Origin: Marinilabiliaceae bacterium
Lineage (GTDB): Bacteria > Bacteroidota > Bacteroidia > Bacteroidales > Marinilabiliaceae
Direction: 5' to 3'
NCBI GenBank assembly: GCA_021443545.1
Contig: JABUTU010000037.1
Location: 24,207 to 88,206 of the forward strand
Length of the DNA stretch: 64,000 bases
Every line of letters begins with the position of its first letter. Within the stretch, counting starts at the first letter, position 1. Shown here in pieces: positions 51,079-59,665 of this stretch. A program made the position numbers and the translations under genes. Under the pieces are notes generated by a model. It had not been told where the DNA came from. It was given only the letters and a program-made list of their open reading frames with translations, and did no database searches.

Positions 51079-51906
51079 TTATCTTCTTAAGAAAATTCCG
51101 ATACGGCTTATCGCTTTAGTGATACTGCAAAAGATAGAGGTCAGTTTTCTTGATGCTAATATCATCCCTAAGTCGTCTCTTAGTTGAATATTGTTGTAGT
51201 AGAGCGATTTTAAGGTCTTGTTTCTCAGATATTCTTCATAGAGCATTTGAGAAGTCGTTTTTATTGTCTCTTCCCGTTCCCCAATTCTCTCTGAGTCATT
51301 GCTGCTTATGCCTCCAATCTGAAAAGAGCATACTATGGTTTCCAAAGGTTGGTATCTATACTCTCTTGATGTGTACTCTTGAAACATATACTTCCAGTCC
51401 GACACAATTCTGAGATTCTCATCATATAGCTTCTCTTTAAGCATTGACAAACGCATAAAGGCTGCTTGATGTATCATTGAGTGGTACAACCAAAATCCTA
51501 ATGATATCTCTTTCGGAGGTTTAACTACAGATGTTTCTCTAACCCCGTCACTCATAGATGCGACTCCAACGTACAGGTCGGCAACACCATCTTTCATCTG
51601 CGTTTCTGCATCTTCGAGAGAGCTATTAGAATAAAAAATATCTCCGCTATTCATGAAAATGCAGAAGTCACCCGAAGCCCTCTCTATGCCTTTATTCATA
51701 GCATTGTATGGACCATTGTCTTTTTCGGAAACCCAATAAGAGATAATATGTTCATTCTGTTTGATGCACTCAACACTTCCGTCTGTTGAACCTCCGTCAA
51801 TTACAATCAACTCAAATGGTTTGAGTGTTTGTTGAGCAATTGAGTCTAAGGTTCTTTTTAGCCCTGCTTTGTTGTTGAAACAGATAGTAATTACGGAGAT
51901 ATTCAT
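51079..51906 (-). CDS. Glycosyltransferase family 2
   Basis: The 275-aa GT-A enzyme begins MNISVITICFNNKAGLKRTLDSI and has LIVIDGGSTDGS, the acidic motif of the second half ASGDFCIFMNSGDIFY and RIVSDWKYMFQEY, a pattern of the WcaA/WcaE-like GT2 branch. A 191-nt AT-rich gap precedes the next gene downstream (the sulfatase), so a separate promoter is possible there. Confidence 0.9.
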   Translation of the reverse strand: MNISVITICFNNKAGLKRTLDSIAQQTLKPFELIVIDGGSTDGSVECIKQNEHIISYWVSEKDNGPYNAMNKGIERASGDFCIFMNSGDIFYSNSSLEDAETQMKDGVADLYVGVASMSDGVRETSVVKPPKEISLGFWLYHSMIHQAAFMRLSMLKEKLYDENLRIVSDWKYMFQEYTSREYRYQPLETIVCSFQIGGISSNDSERIGEREETIKTTSQMLYEEYLRNKTLKSLYYNNIQLRDDLGMILASRKLTSIFCSITKAISRIGIFLRR

Positions 51907-51910
51907 ATGT

Positions 51911-52879
51911 CTACCAGTAGCAGCCCCCCTCTACCCTTTCTGCACCCATAGGAGTCTCCTCAAATGAAGGTCGAACCCATGCATCGTTATAATAATTTGT
52001 GTATGGAAAATCCTCAATATATTGTTTTTCAGTCTCCCATCGTTTCCCCTTTATTCCAAATAAGAGTTGTAAGATACCCCCAAGGTGTATTGCCTTTTTA
52101 CCGTTTCTTTTGCAATGGGCAGCGAGTGGCATACCATAAGCACCACACGCTAAAAGGCAAATGTCGTAGTCAATCATCTCTATTTGTTCCTTTTGCCAAT
52201 CTAAAGCTTCAAACCAATTTTCAAATTTTGTAGGTGATAGTGCCTGACTCTGAACTGATTTGAATGTTATCAAGTGAAAATCAGGAAGAATATTTGTTCC
52301 AGGGAACAGAAGTTCTCTCCTTTCGTACTGTTTTTCTATTGTACTTGCAAAGGGGTGTACAACAAGAACTCTTTTGTCGGCTAAAGCCTCTGTCCAGGGA
52401 TGGTCGCAGAGGAGCGGCGTCATAAGCTCTCTATCGACTTTTATTGATTTGGATAGCTCTTTCTTGAAGATTGCCTCGTTGTATCTCCATGAACCGAGTA
52501 TGTCAATCTCTTTCATTGCACTCTCATACTCCGAAAGAAATTGAATCATCATTTTCTCGTCGGGCAATGGGAAAAAACCTGCATTATTGCAAAGAGCCTC
52601 TGCCTGGTTCCTTTTCAGATAATTAGGTTCTCCTTGCCATGTAATGTATCTCCATATACTCTTCCCTTCTCTTATGTTCTTAGCATTTTCCAGAGATGTC
52701 AGTTCGATACTGCCAAAGCGTGATACCATTTTGGGTTCATCCGACAATACGCATTGCTTTATCAGCTCTTGTATGGCATCCTTCTCCTTCAGACATGGCA
52801 AGTCATACGCAGGTTCTTGTGGTGGGTGAACTAATTTTTTGTAAACTCCACGAAGAAATATTGCAGTACTCTCTTTCAT
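51911..52879 (-). CDS. GT-D-type glycosyltransferase-like protein
   Basis: The 322-aa protein is not GT-A or GT-B by motif. It carries an SRFGSIEL motif near residues 53-60, comparable to the RxGxxE signature of the GT-D fold (DUF1792), then LVVHPFASTI, and near the C-terminus ACGAYGMPLAAHCKRNGKKAIHLGGILQLLFGIKGKRW, a strongly conserved pattern of such proteins. In streptococci the GT-D fold adds glucose to serine-rich proteins; here a role in glycan assembly is inferred from position. It sits 4 nt upstream of GT2 at 51079. Confidence 0.6.
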   Translation of the reverse strand: MKESTAIFLRGVYKKLVHPPQEPAYDLPCLKEKDAIQELIKQCVLSDEPKMVSRFGSIELTSLENAKNIREGKSIWRYITWQGEPNYLKRNQAEALCNNAGFFPLPDEKMMIQFLSEYESAMKEIDILGSWRYNEAIFKKELSKSIKVDRELMTPLLCDHPWTEALADKRVLVVHPFASTIEKQYERRELLFPGTNILPDFHLITFKSVQSQALSPTKFENWFEALDWQKEQIEMIDYDICLLACGAYGMPLAAHCKRNGKKAIHLGGILQLLFGIKGKRWETEKQYIEDFPYTNYYNDAWVRPSFEETPMGAERVEGGCYW

Positions 52880-52912
52880 AGATTAATTGTGGAAGTGCTG
52901 AAGGATATTCGC

Positions 52913-53854
52913 TTATTTAAAGCGGGAGTATATCCATTTTTTGAGGAGTATGTATATGTCGTATTTGAATGTGTATAGATGCTTATTGCGTTTTGTTATA
53001 TTGTAAAGCTCTCTAAGCGACATATATTTACATCCGTAGAGAATTGCATTACGCAAGTAGTTATCTATTCCATTGTCAATTCGTTTTTTAATCTTGGAGT
53101 CAACGATGCTGTTGTCCGTGTTTATGCTATTTATCATTTTTTTCAAATCGGTGCTATATTGCATTGTAGCATCAATCTTCTCTCTTTCCATCTCTGCATC
53201 TGCACTATTGCAGGAGATATTGAGGAGTGAGTGTCTGAATTTAAATAGAAATGTGTTACTCGAAACGATTCCATCGGACGATAATATGGCTGGAGTCACA
53301 ACATCCGACCCCCAGGCGTAGTTGTAGTACGAGAAGCCGTCGATTCTTCGTAATGCGCTTGTTTTAAATACGTAATTACCTATGCAGGTAATGTGACCAG
53401 TAGAGTAGAATTCAGCTATGAACTCTAATTGGGTCATATGAATGTCCAAAGAATGTTCTCTCTCTGTAACAACTGAATTGTCGTCTATAATTTCAGTTCT
53501 AACTCTGAAAATGTCGTTTTGGGGATAAGAATTTGTCAGAGCGTCAATCTCTTGTAGGAATAGGGGAGCGTATACATCGTCATCCGAAGCCATGATTAAA
53601 TATTCTGAATCAACCATGCTTAGGATATTATTCCAGTGGGCTACTAATCTTTTAGAACCAATGTTTGTAGCATTGCGCTTGTATACTATTCTCTCATCGT
53701 GAAACTCATCAACAATTGTCTTGACATCATAGGGCGAACAGTCGTCAGAAACAATGATTCTGAAATCACTATATGTCTGGCTGATGATGCTCTGAATGGC
53801 TTCCCGTAAGAATTGGATTTTATATGCTGGGAGTGCGAATGTGTATCTGCTCAC
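52913..53854 (-). CDS. Glycosyltransferase family 2
   Basis: The 313-aa protein begins MSRYTFALPAYKIQFLREAIQSI and has the GT2 pattern RIIVSDDCSPYDVK, then LIMASDDDVYAP with the DxD-type acidic cluster, and a C-terminal aromatic-basic tail. It differs from the other GT2 proteins of the operon in using SDDCSP rather than DDGSTD, and belongs to a distinct GT2 branch. It is 13 nt after the flippase gene. Confidence 0.88.
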   Translation of the reverse strand: MSRYTFALPAYKIQFLREAIQSIISQTYSDFRIIVSDDCSPYDVKTIVDEFHDERIVYKRNATNIGSKRLVAHWNNILSMVDSEYLIMASDDDVYAPLFLQEIDALTNSYPQNDIFRVRTEIIDDNSVVTEREHSLDIHMTQLEFIAEFYSTGHITCIGNYVFKTSALRRIDGFSYYNYAWGSDVVTPAILSSDGIVSSNTFLFKFRHSLLNISCNSADAEMEREKIDATMQYSTDLKKMINSINTDNSIVDSKIKKRIDNGIDNYLRNAILYGCKYMSLRELYNITKRNKHLYTFKYDIYILLKKWIYSRFK

Positions 53855-53867
53855 GTTTGATTATTAT

Positions 53868-55319
53868 TTAGCGGGAGTTACCTCTCTTAAGGTGAAGTAT
53901 ACTTAATACTTCGTTGGCATCTTCTTTGAAGAATAGTAATCCTGTTGCGATATAGTAAATAGCCCCGACAGAGATGGCCATGATTAACTTGTGTATATTG
54001 TCAATGAAAAACATTTGGGACAGGGTGCATAAAAAATACATTATGCAGCAGTTGATGAATATCGGCAGAATGTCTGATATCTGATCTTTGAAGCCAAGAG
54101 CGATTAATCGGTTGGTGACAGGAACTTTTATGAGGAATCCAGCAATGGTGCCGATTAGAATGCCGAAGCAGAATATATTTAGTCCGAATGGAATAGTTAT
54201 GCACATGCATATAACATTTATTCCTATTGTGTAGATGCCATAGCGCAAGTATATGTCACTTCTACCTAAGCATAGAAGAAGGCTCTCATTAATGGTGTTG
54301 ATAGGATGAAGAATGAATGAGAAGCATAGAATCTGCAGTAAGGGGATGCTTTCTGCCCATTTTTCCGTGAGAACAAATATGGTAAGTGGAGCAGCAACTG
54401 AAGCAAGACCCAATAGCATGGGAAAGCTGATGAAGGCTGTCAGTCGTATCATTTTTCGGTAGGCACTTCTAAGCCTTTGAATATCATTTTGCAACTTTGA
54501 CAGTGCAGGGAATGAGACACTATGAATGGTCTGTACGAAAGTTGTAGATGGTAACTGCGCCCAGCCTAATGCTCTGTTGTAGACGCCAAGCTGGTGTGTT
54601 GAATAACATTTTCCTATTATCAGCGATGACACATTCTCGTAGACTCTCCATATTAGGAGCGACACAATCATCTTGCTACTGAAGCCAAACAACTCTCGAA
54701 ATGATTCTTTAGAGAACTTGAATTTAGGACGCCAGCGTAGAGCTATATTCATCAGAATTGCTGAGCAAAATGTTCCAATTAAGCCTTGATAGGCGAGCGA
54801 CCATACGCCGAAGCCGTTATATGCCATTATAATGGCTATGATGCCAGCTATCAGATTGCATGTAATTCCAATTAATGCGGAAGTTTTGAAGTCCATTCGG
54901 ATGCTAAGCATAGTCGATTGTATGCTTGAGAATGGACTTATGAGTAGGCTGAGGGTACTGACGCGAGCTATGTCGCACAGGATAGGAATCTCATAAAAAT
55001 CTGCTAAGTATGGAGCGAAAGAAAAGATAAGAAGATAAGCTATGCAACAGGCAACCAGATTGTACCAAAAGACAGTGGCTATGTCCGATTCTGTTCTGTT
55101 CTCTTTTCTGATTAGAGCAGTAGAGAGCCCTCCATCAGTAAATATTCCCAAGACGACTACAAAGACCGTTATAAGAGCTGTTATTCCGTAGTCGGAAGGC
55201 GATAGGATGCGGGCAAGAACAATGCCAGTGCAAAACGTTATCAACCTATTGGATATGGTTCCAATAGATGTCCACGCTAATCCTTTCGCTGTTTTTTGTT
55301 TAAGGTTCTCCTCTGACAT
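53868..55319 (-). CDS. wzx: Lipopolysaccharide/polysaccharide flippase (Wzx/MVIN-like)
   Basis: The 483-aa protein has 12 to 14 membrane segments and opens MSEENLKQKTAKGLAWTSIGTISNRLITFCTGIVLARIL, the standard start of the WzxC-like (MOP superfamily) flippases. The ALIRKENRTESDIATVFWYNLV segment is typical of the WzxC branch. It should translocate lipid-linked repeat units across the inner membrane to the Wzy polymerase at 39935. It is 2 nt after the first GT gene of the operon. Confidence 0.9.
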   Translation of the reverse strand: MSEENLKQKTAKGLAWTSIGTISNRLITFCTGIVLARILSPSDYGITALITVFVVVLGIFTDGGLSTALIRKENRTESDIATVFWYNLVACCIAYLLIFSFAPYLADFYEIPILCDIARVSTLSLLISPFSSIQSTMLSIRMDFKTSALIGITCNLIAGIIAIIMAYNGFGVWSLAYQGLIGTFCSAILMNIALRWRPKFKFSKESFRELFGFSSKMIVSLLIWRVYENVSSLIIGKCYSTHQLGVYNRALGWAQLPSTTFVQTIHSVSFPALSKLQNDIQRLRSAYRKMIRLTAFISFPMLLGLASVAAPLTIFVLTEKWAESIPLLQILCFSFILHPINTINESLLLCLGRSDIYLRYGIYTIGINVICMCITIPFGLNIFCFGILIGTIAGFLIKVPVTNRLIALGFKDQISDILPIFINCCIMYFLCTLSQMFFIDNIHKLIMAISVGAIYYIATGLLFFKEDANEVLSILHLKRGNSR

Positions 55320-55321
55320 CT

Positions 55322-56353
55322 CTATAGAGCAAATATGAGTCGTATCTGATTCTCAAACTCCTGCTTCTCCTGACTTATGCTGCGACGGTAATACTCAAAA
55401 TCCTCAATGCAAGTGTCGTAGTTCCTCAAGGTCTCTTTGATAGTTTTTATTATATCATGCATTGATGCTTTACATTCGTCAAATTTATATTTGCCAAGTA
55501 TTGGTACATCCTCGAAATAGGCAGCAGAGCCCCTGCTACCTGTAATTACACAGCAGCCACTTGCTGCACATTCACGTGGTATTCTGTCTTTTCCTGGATG
55601 ATTGCCAAAATCGATGTATACTTTTGCTTTCCTTATGGTTTCAATCAACTCCTTACGCGACATGTTTTGGAGAGGAACCCACTTTATGTCGGGTGATAGT
55701 TGTATGAGCTTCCTGGTGTATTCTATTCCCTTTCTCGGATTGTACACAACAATATCCTCTTTGTTGCTTGTTGAGAAGGAGGATAGATACTCATCATTGA
55801 TATAGTCTTTCAGTCCAACCAGCTCTTTGAATCCCTCTTTTTTCAAAAAGAAGTGCCCATATTCTGATTGGTAACCTGTCAGAATATGTTTTTGACTCAG
55901 TTGCTTCAGTGAAAAGGTATTCTTAAAAACGTTTTTTCTCTGAAATATGAGTTGATGCAATCTGCCTTTTAAGATTCTCAGTGCATATTTTTTATCAAAT
56001 CTCCAATAATCATATACCGACAGGTAGCGACCTGAACTGTAGTAAAGATTGTCTACGCTGAGCCACCACAGGAACTTTTGGGTATTCTTGTTGCGATTTA
56101 TCCAGTCGAACTGACTTTCAATAAATACCTCAACATTATTTGAATTGTCTTCGACCTCTTCTGAGGTAACTATATTGTAGCACTTATAATCTTCAGGAAC
56201 AACATGGGCATCTACACCATAATATACCATATAGGAGTTTCGTCCGTTATCCCTTAGAAAACTTGCTAACTGGTGCAATAGTTCAGAACCACCTGTCACA
56301 ACACCCGCTGTGCAGTATATGTATATTTTGGAATTCTCTGTCAGTTTCAGCAT
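55322..56353 (-). CDS. Glycosyltransferase-like protein, GT-B fold
   Basis: The start is ATG 56353 (343 aa); the in-frame ATG at 56377 adds eight unremarkable residues. The N-terminal half begins KIYIYCTAGVVTGGSELLHQLASFLRDNG, a GT-B opening with the GG-x-E-L-L acceptor loop, and the C-terminal half has KVYIDFGNHPGKDRIPRECAASGCCVITGSRGSAAYF, which places the donor-binding E-C-A-A-S-G in the usual site. It is probably the first gene of the minus glycan operon. The sugar is unknown. Confidence 0.75.
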   Translation of the reverse strand: MLKLTENSKIYIYCTAGVVTGGSELLHQLASFLRDNGRNSYMVYYGVDAHVVPEDYKCYNIVTSEEVEDNSNNVEVFIESQFDWINRNKNTQKFLWWLSVDNLYYSSGRYLSVYDYWRFDKKYALRILKGRLHQLIFQRKNVFKNTFSLKQLSQKHILTGYQSEYGHFFLKKEGFKELVGLKDYINDEYLSSFSTSNKEDIVVYNPRKGIEYTRKLIQLSPDIKWVPLQNMSRKELIETIRKAKVYIDFGNHPGKDRIPRECAASGCCVITGSRGSAAYFEDVPILGKYKFDECKASMHDIIKTIKETLRNYDTCIEDFEYYRRSISQEKQEFENQIRLIFAL

Positions 56354-56595
56354 AATAAACCTTATAATATTAGTCAATATCCGGCAACTATTGGAAAAGA
56401 CGAATTTGGTCTGTTGTAAATGTAATGCATTTCAATTCTCTATCTCCCCTTGACGTTGTTAAATGACAAAGGTTCAGTGTATTATGAAAAGTATAATCTG
56501 AGGTGTGCCGAAAAAGAACTTCTTTGTAAGAGTTAGATTATTTTTTATGAATTCTGCGGAGAACTAATGATATCTCCTGCAAAAGTCACTCAGCA

Positions 56596-56702
56596 ATTGT
56601 ACGATAAAGTCACCCTCTTTTGTTGCGTAGAAACCTCGATTTTTTCACGGATAATCGTGCATGCTCTCTTTATTTCGCTTTTTTAGTGCAATTTCGTACA
56701 AT
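56596..56702. repeat. 9-bp inverted repeat spanning an 89-bp segment
   Basis: ATTGTACGA at 56596-56604 and TCGTACAAT at 56694-56702 are exact reverse complements. The enclosed segment contains no TAnnTTTG box on either strand. Repeats enclosing promoters invert in Bacteroides capsule loci, but those arms are longer. Confidence 0.35.
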
Positions 56703-56809
56703 ACGTCACTTTTTTTCAATTTTTGTATACGAAGTTGCCTTTAATGCGTATATTTACACAATAATTATCAAACGCCTTGTCTTTTCGACGCATATCCAAG
56801 TGGAATATA

Positions 56810-57052
56810 CTATTCCGACTCTTCGTCGTCTACCTCTTTAACCCTTTGAGGTTCACATTTTTGTGATTCTTGAGGGGAGATAAAGAGTTGTCTTTTGGGG
56901 AATGCATGTGATGTGTCTTTGATATAGTCGCAACATAAAAAGGATATGATCACAGGATGTTTCAATAAATATTTGTTAGCTGGTGTTCTTGTGTTCATAT
57001 CTCTTATTGATAGAGCTGTTATGCTGACATATTTTATTGAATCTTTTTGCAT
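56810..57052 (-). CDS. Possible small protein in the divergent region
   Basis: An 80-codon frame on the minus strand. It has a mixed composition with two cysteines together (FLCCDYI) and ends in an acidic tail DDEESE. It is not recognised and lacks a signal peptide or membrane segment. It precedes the first gene of the minus unit by about 460 nt, has no clear promoter, and could be a chance frame. Confidence 0.2.
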   Translation of the reverse strand: MQKDSIKYVSITALSIRDMNTRTPANKYLLKHPVIISFLCCDYIKDTSHAFPKRQLFISPQESQKCEPQRVKEVDDEESE

Positions 57053-57067
57053 TTTGAACGATTTATT

Positions 57068-57091
57068 GATAATGAATTACGATAATGAATG
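57068..57091. repeat. Left repeat flanking the acyltransferase gene
   Basis: GATAATGAAT occurs twice (57068-57077 and 57081-57090). The 24-nt stretch overlaps the start codon of the acyltransferase gene. Its reverse complement matches 58141-58163 at 18 of about 23 positions. Confidence 0.45.
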
Positions 57092-58104
57092 AACGTATTT
57101 CTTGGATAGATTCTGTAAAAGGCGTAGCGATGCTTTTAGTCATTGCAATACATCTGTGCGGATTGTCATCACCTATCATATATCTGTGTTATGGTTTTAT
57201 GGCGGTGTTTTATATCGTTTCGGGGTATACACATGCCTCAAGAACTCCAATATCAAATCAGATTGCAAAAAAAACTAAGAGGTTTTTTATTCCATGTCTC
57301 TTTTATGGAATATTGGGTATTTGCATATATGTATTATGCCATGATGGCACTGATTATATTCGAGCACTATTCGGATTGATATATGGACGATGGGCACTTT
57401 ATCCAATTGACCACGAAGGAGAAAATGTATTGTTTCTGGGTGAATGCAACCCTGTAACACCCCTTTGGTTTTTATATTCATTGTATATTTCATATCTGAT
57501 ATTTTATGCCTATAAAAAGTTTTCTAACTATAGACTTGTATTTATTCTGCTATTATCACTCCTTGCACTTGCAAGCGTCTATAAACCTATTTTGTTCCCT
57601 TGGAGTCTTGATACAGCACCATTAACAGCGTTGTTTATTATTTTTGGAGATTTTCTGTCAACAACTCACCTTTTTGCCACAGCTGATAAAAACAGAAAAT
57701 TATTATTTCTATCTCTAATAGTATTAGGCCTTTTGTATTATGTGTTGTGTAAGATAAATTTAATGCCAAATCTTGCATTAGGTATTTATGGTAAGTATGG
57801 ATTATATAGTGTCTTTTTGTATTTTATTATAGGAGTTTTAGATGCTATTATATTGAGTCTTTCATGTTTGATTGTTGATAAAACCTTTATTGGCAAGTTT
57901 CTTTCATATACAGGAAGGCATTCATTAAGATTAATGTGTATTCATTGGATAATTGGTGACGCTGTGATTTTATGTCTAAATGATAGCGTATCGAAATATG
58001 TTGCACTGTTCATATCTTTGGTAATAATATATCTAATTGATGCATTAGTATCAAAAGTATGTTCATTGTGGAAGAACGATTTTAGTTTGATGAAATATAT
58101 TTAG
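57085..58104 (+). CDS. Acyltransferase family 3 membrane protein
   Basis: The 339-aa protein has about ten membrane segments and begins RISWIDSVKGVAMLLVIAIHLCGLSSP, with the conserved helix-1 histidine, then YGFMAVFYIVSGYTHASR. It may O-acylate a glycan and is the first gene of the plus unit. The gene is visibly more AT-rich than the following flippase gene and is bracketed by related repeats at both ends. A paralogue of the same family lies at 48058 in the minus unit, but the two sequences are not close. Confidence 0.85.
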   Translation: MNERISWIDSVKGVAMLLVIAIHLCGLSSPIIYLCYGFMAVFYIVSGYTHASRTPISNQIAKKTKRFFIPCLFYGILGICIYVLCHDGTDYIRALFGLIYGRWALYPIDHEGENVLFLGECNPVTPLWFLYSLYISYLIFYAYKKFSNYRLVFILLLSLLALASVYKPILFPWSLDTAPLTALFIIFGDFLSTTHLFATADKNRKLLFLSLIVLGLLYYVLCKINLMPNLALGIYGKYGLYSVFLYFIIGVLDAIILSLSCLIVDKTFIGKFLSYTGRHSLRLMCIHWIIGDAVILCLNDSVSKYVALFISLVIIYLIDALVSKVCSLWKNDFSLMKYI

Positions 58105-58126
58105 GCTGTAGATACTAACAAAAACA

Positions 58127-58162
58127 ATAACTATAACGGTCATTAGTTATCGTTATAGTTAT
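58127..58162. repeat. 12-bp perfect inverted repeat (hairpin)
   Basis: ATAACTATAACG (58127-58138) is the exact reverse complement of CGTTATAGTTAT (58151-58162), with a 12-nt loop. No T-run follows. It stands between the acyltransferase and flippase genes of the plus unit. Confidence 0.7.
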
Positions 58163-58181
58163 CTTTATCAGTTATCGTTAT
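58145..58181 (+). repeat. Two 12-bp direct repeats before the second flippase
   Basis: AGTTATCGTTAT occurs at 58145-58156 and 58170-58181, 25 nt apart, just before the start codon at 58189. The first copy shares bases with the hairpin arm at 58151-58162. Confidence 0.7.
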
Positions 58182-58188
58182 CGTTTAA

Positions 58189-59565
58189 ATGTCAGTTACT
58201 AAAGGAATACTTCAGAATAGTGCGCTTTTGACGATTCAGAAGCTTGTTAGGGTCTTGGATCAGCTCTTGCTGGTGCCCTTCTTCCTGACTCAATGGGGAG
58301 CGGAGTACTATGGCGAGTGGTTGACCTTGACGATTATCCCAAGCATCCTTGCATTCTCTGATCTCGGTGTGGGTACAGCTGCAGGCAATGGTTTTGTCCT
58401 CGCATACACCAAAGGCGATAAGCAAAGGGCGGCGGATATATCGAAATGTGGGTTATTAATAGCCTCTGTCGCAGTCATGCTCGGAATGCTGATAACAGTG
58501 GGTGTCCTGCTGTCGGGCGACTATTTCGGTCTCTTTGATAAGTCGCTTATTGATGCTCACGAGGCGATGTTGGCTGTCTCACTCCTAATGGCTTCAAGGT
58601 TGTCGGGGTTCTTTGCCCAGTTGATAGAGGGTTATTTCAGAGCTGCGAGGAAAGCTCCTATGGCGGTTTTGTTTCACATTGGGTACGGCTTATTGACGAT
58701 TTGTGTTTCAATCATTGTTTTATATGCAGGTTGTGGAGTTGTTGGCTACTCCCTATCTGTTCTTGTTGCTCATATTGTTTATTCCTTCGTTTACTTCATC
58801 TATGGTCGTTCCTTAGTTGATTTTGAGAAATGCAGAGGTGTAGTTCGCTTTGCTGAGCTTAAGGGGTTAATGCTCAAGGGTCTTGGTTATTTGGCTGATC
58901 CAATATGGCAAGCGATATATTTCCAGGGCTCTACCTTTGTGGTCAGAATTGTTCTCGGACCGGCGAGTGTCGCCATGTTCAATACTGTGCGGACGGTATG
59001 TCGTTCGGTGAATCAGCTATTCTCAATTGTCAATTTTGGAGTTTTTCCTGAGATGCAGTATGAGTATGGGCGAGGGAACTTGCCGATTGTACAGAGGCTC
59101 TTCAGGGTTTCGATACTGGTGTCGTTAGTCATCGCTCTTTGTGGTTTTGTCGTTCTGCTCTTTGCGGGACCATATATTTATAACCTGTGGACGCATAACG
59201 AACTTATTGTGCCGTCGGATGTGTGGCTGGTCTTTATGTTAGGAGTTGTCTTGAATGCTATATGGTGGACTGCAATGGTTGTCTATCGAGTGACAAATAA
59301 GCCATATCATTTTGCAGTTGTCGCTACGATTATGGCTTCTCTATCGGTCGGAATGAGTTATATTCTCGCGGGATTTTTTGGGCTGTTAGGCGTTGCATTG
59401 GGTGCCTTGTTATTCGATGTGGTTATGGTTTTGTTTGTGCCCAATGATGCCTGCAAGCTGTTGTCGATGAGTGGCTGTGATTTATGGACTCACTTCAGTC
59501 AAGATTTGGAAACAGTGAAGAGTGTAGTCTCTAATAGATTGGGATTTGCAAGGAATAATAATTAG
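58189..59565 (+). CDS. wzx: Second polysaccharide flippase (Wzx-like, MOP superfamily)
   Basis: The 458-aa protein has about 12 membrane segments. It opens MSVTKGILQNSALLTIQKLVRVLDQLLLVPFFLTQWGAEYYGEWLTL, the pattern of a Wzx-type flippase (oligosaccharide flippase family). It differs clearly from the WzxC-like protein at 53868 in both sequence and branch. Its base composition is less AT-rich than its neighbours. It would serve the polymerase at 60552. Confidence 0.85.
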   Translation: MSVTKGILQNSALLTIQKLVRVLDQLLLVPFFLTQWGAEYYGEWLTLTIIPSILAFSDLGVGTAAGNGFVLAYTKGDKQRAADISKCGLLIASVAVMLGMLITVGVLLSGDYFGLFDKSLIDAHEAMLAVSLLMASRLSGFFAQLIEGYFRAARKAPMAVLFHIGYGLLTICVSIIVLYAGCGVVGYSLSVLVAHIVYSFVYFIYGRSLVDFEKCRGVVRFAELKGLMLKGLGYLADPIWQAIYFQGSTFVVRIVLGPASVAMFNTVRTVCRSVNQLFSIVNFGVFPEMQYEYGRGNLPIVQRLFRVSILVSLVIALCGFVVLLFAGPYIYNLWTHNELIVPSDVWLVFMLGVVLNAIWWTAMVVYRVTNKPYHFAVVATIMASLSVGMSYILAGFFGLLGVALGALLFDVVMVLFVPNDACKLLSMSGCDLWTHFSQDLETVKSVVSNRLGFARNNN

Positions 59566-59665
59566 TATTTCCTCGCATGACACCATCGAACAATTGACGT
59601 GGGAAGCTTGTGGATAAAGATATATAGAATTTTTGAATAGTAGACTTAAATAAAATTTTGAGATT

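Larger units (their letters stand above)
56354..57084. other. Divergent intergenic region between the two glycan units
   Basis: About 730 bp separate two diverging polysaccharide units and contain no convincing protein gene except a weak minus-strand candidate at 56810-57052. The left part (56500-56760) is AT-rich with T-runs. Two copies of a 9-bp inverted repeat enclose 89 bp (56596-56604 and 56694-56702). Only imperfect TAnnTTTG matches were found for either unit, so the start sites cannot be set from the sequence. Long leaders of this kind often house termination/antitermination signals in Bacteroides capsule loci. Confidence 0.5.

Noticed and set aside
56620-56841. 73-codon plus-strand frame in the divergent region
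   Set aside because: AT-rich, no promoter, aromatic-rich nonsense composition; not supported as a gene.
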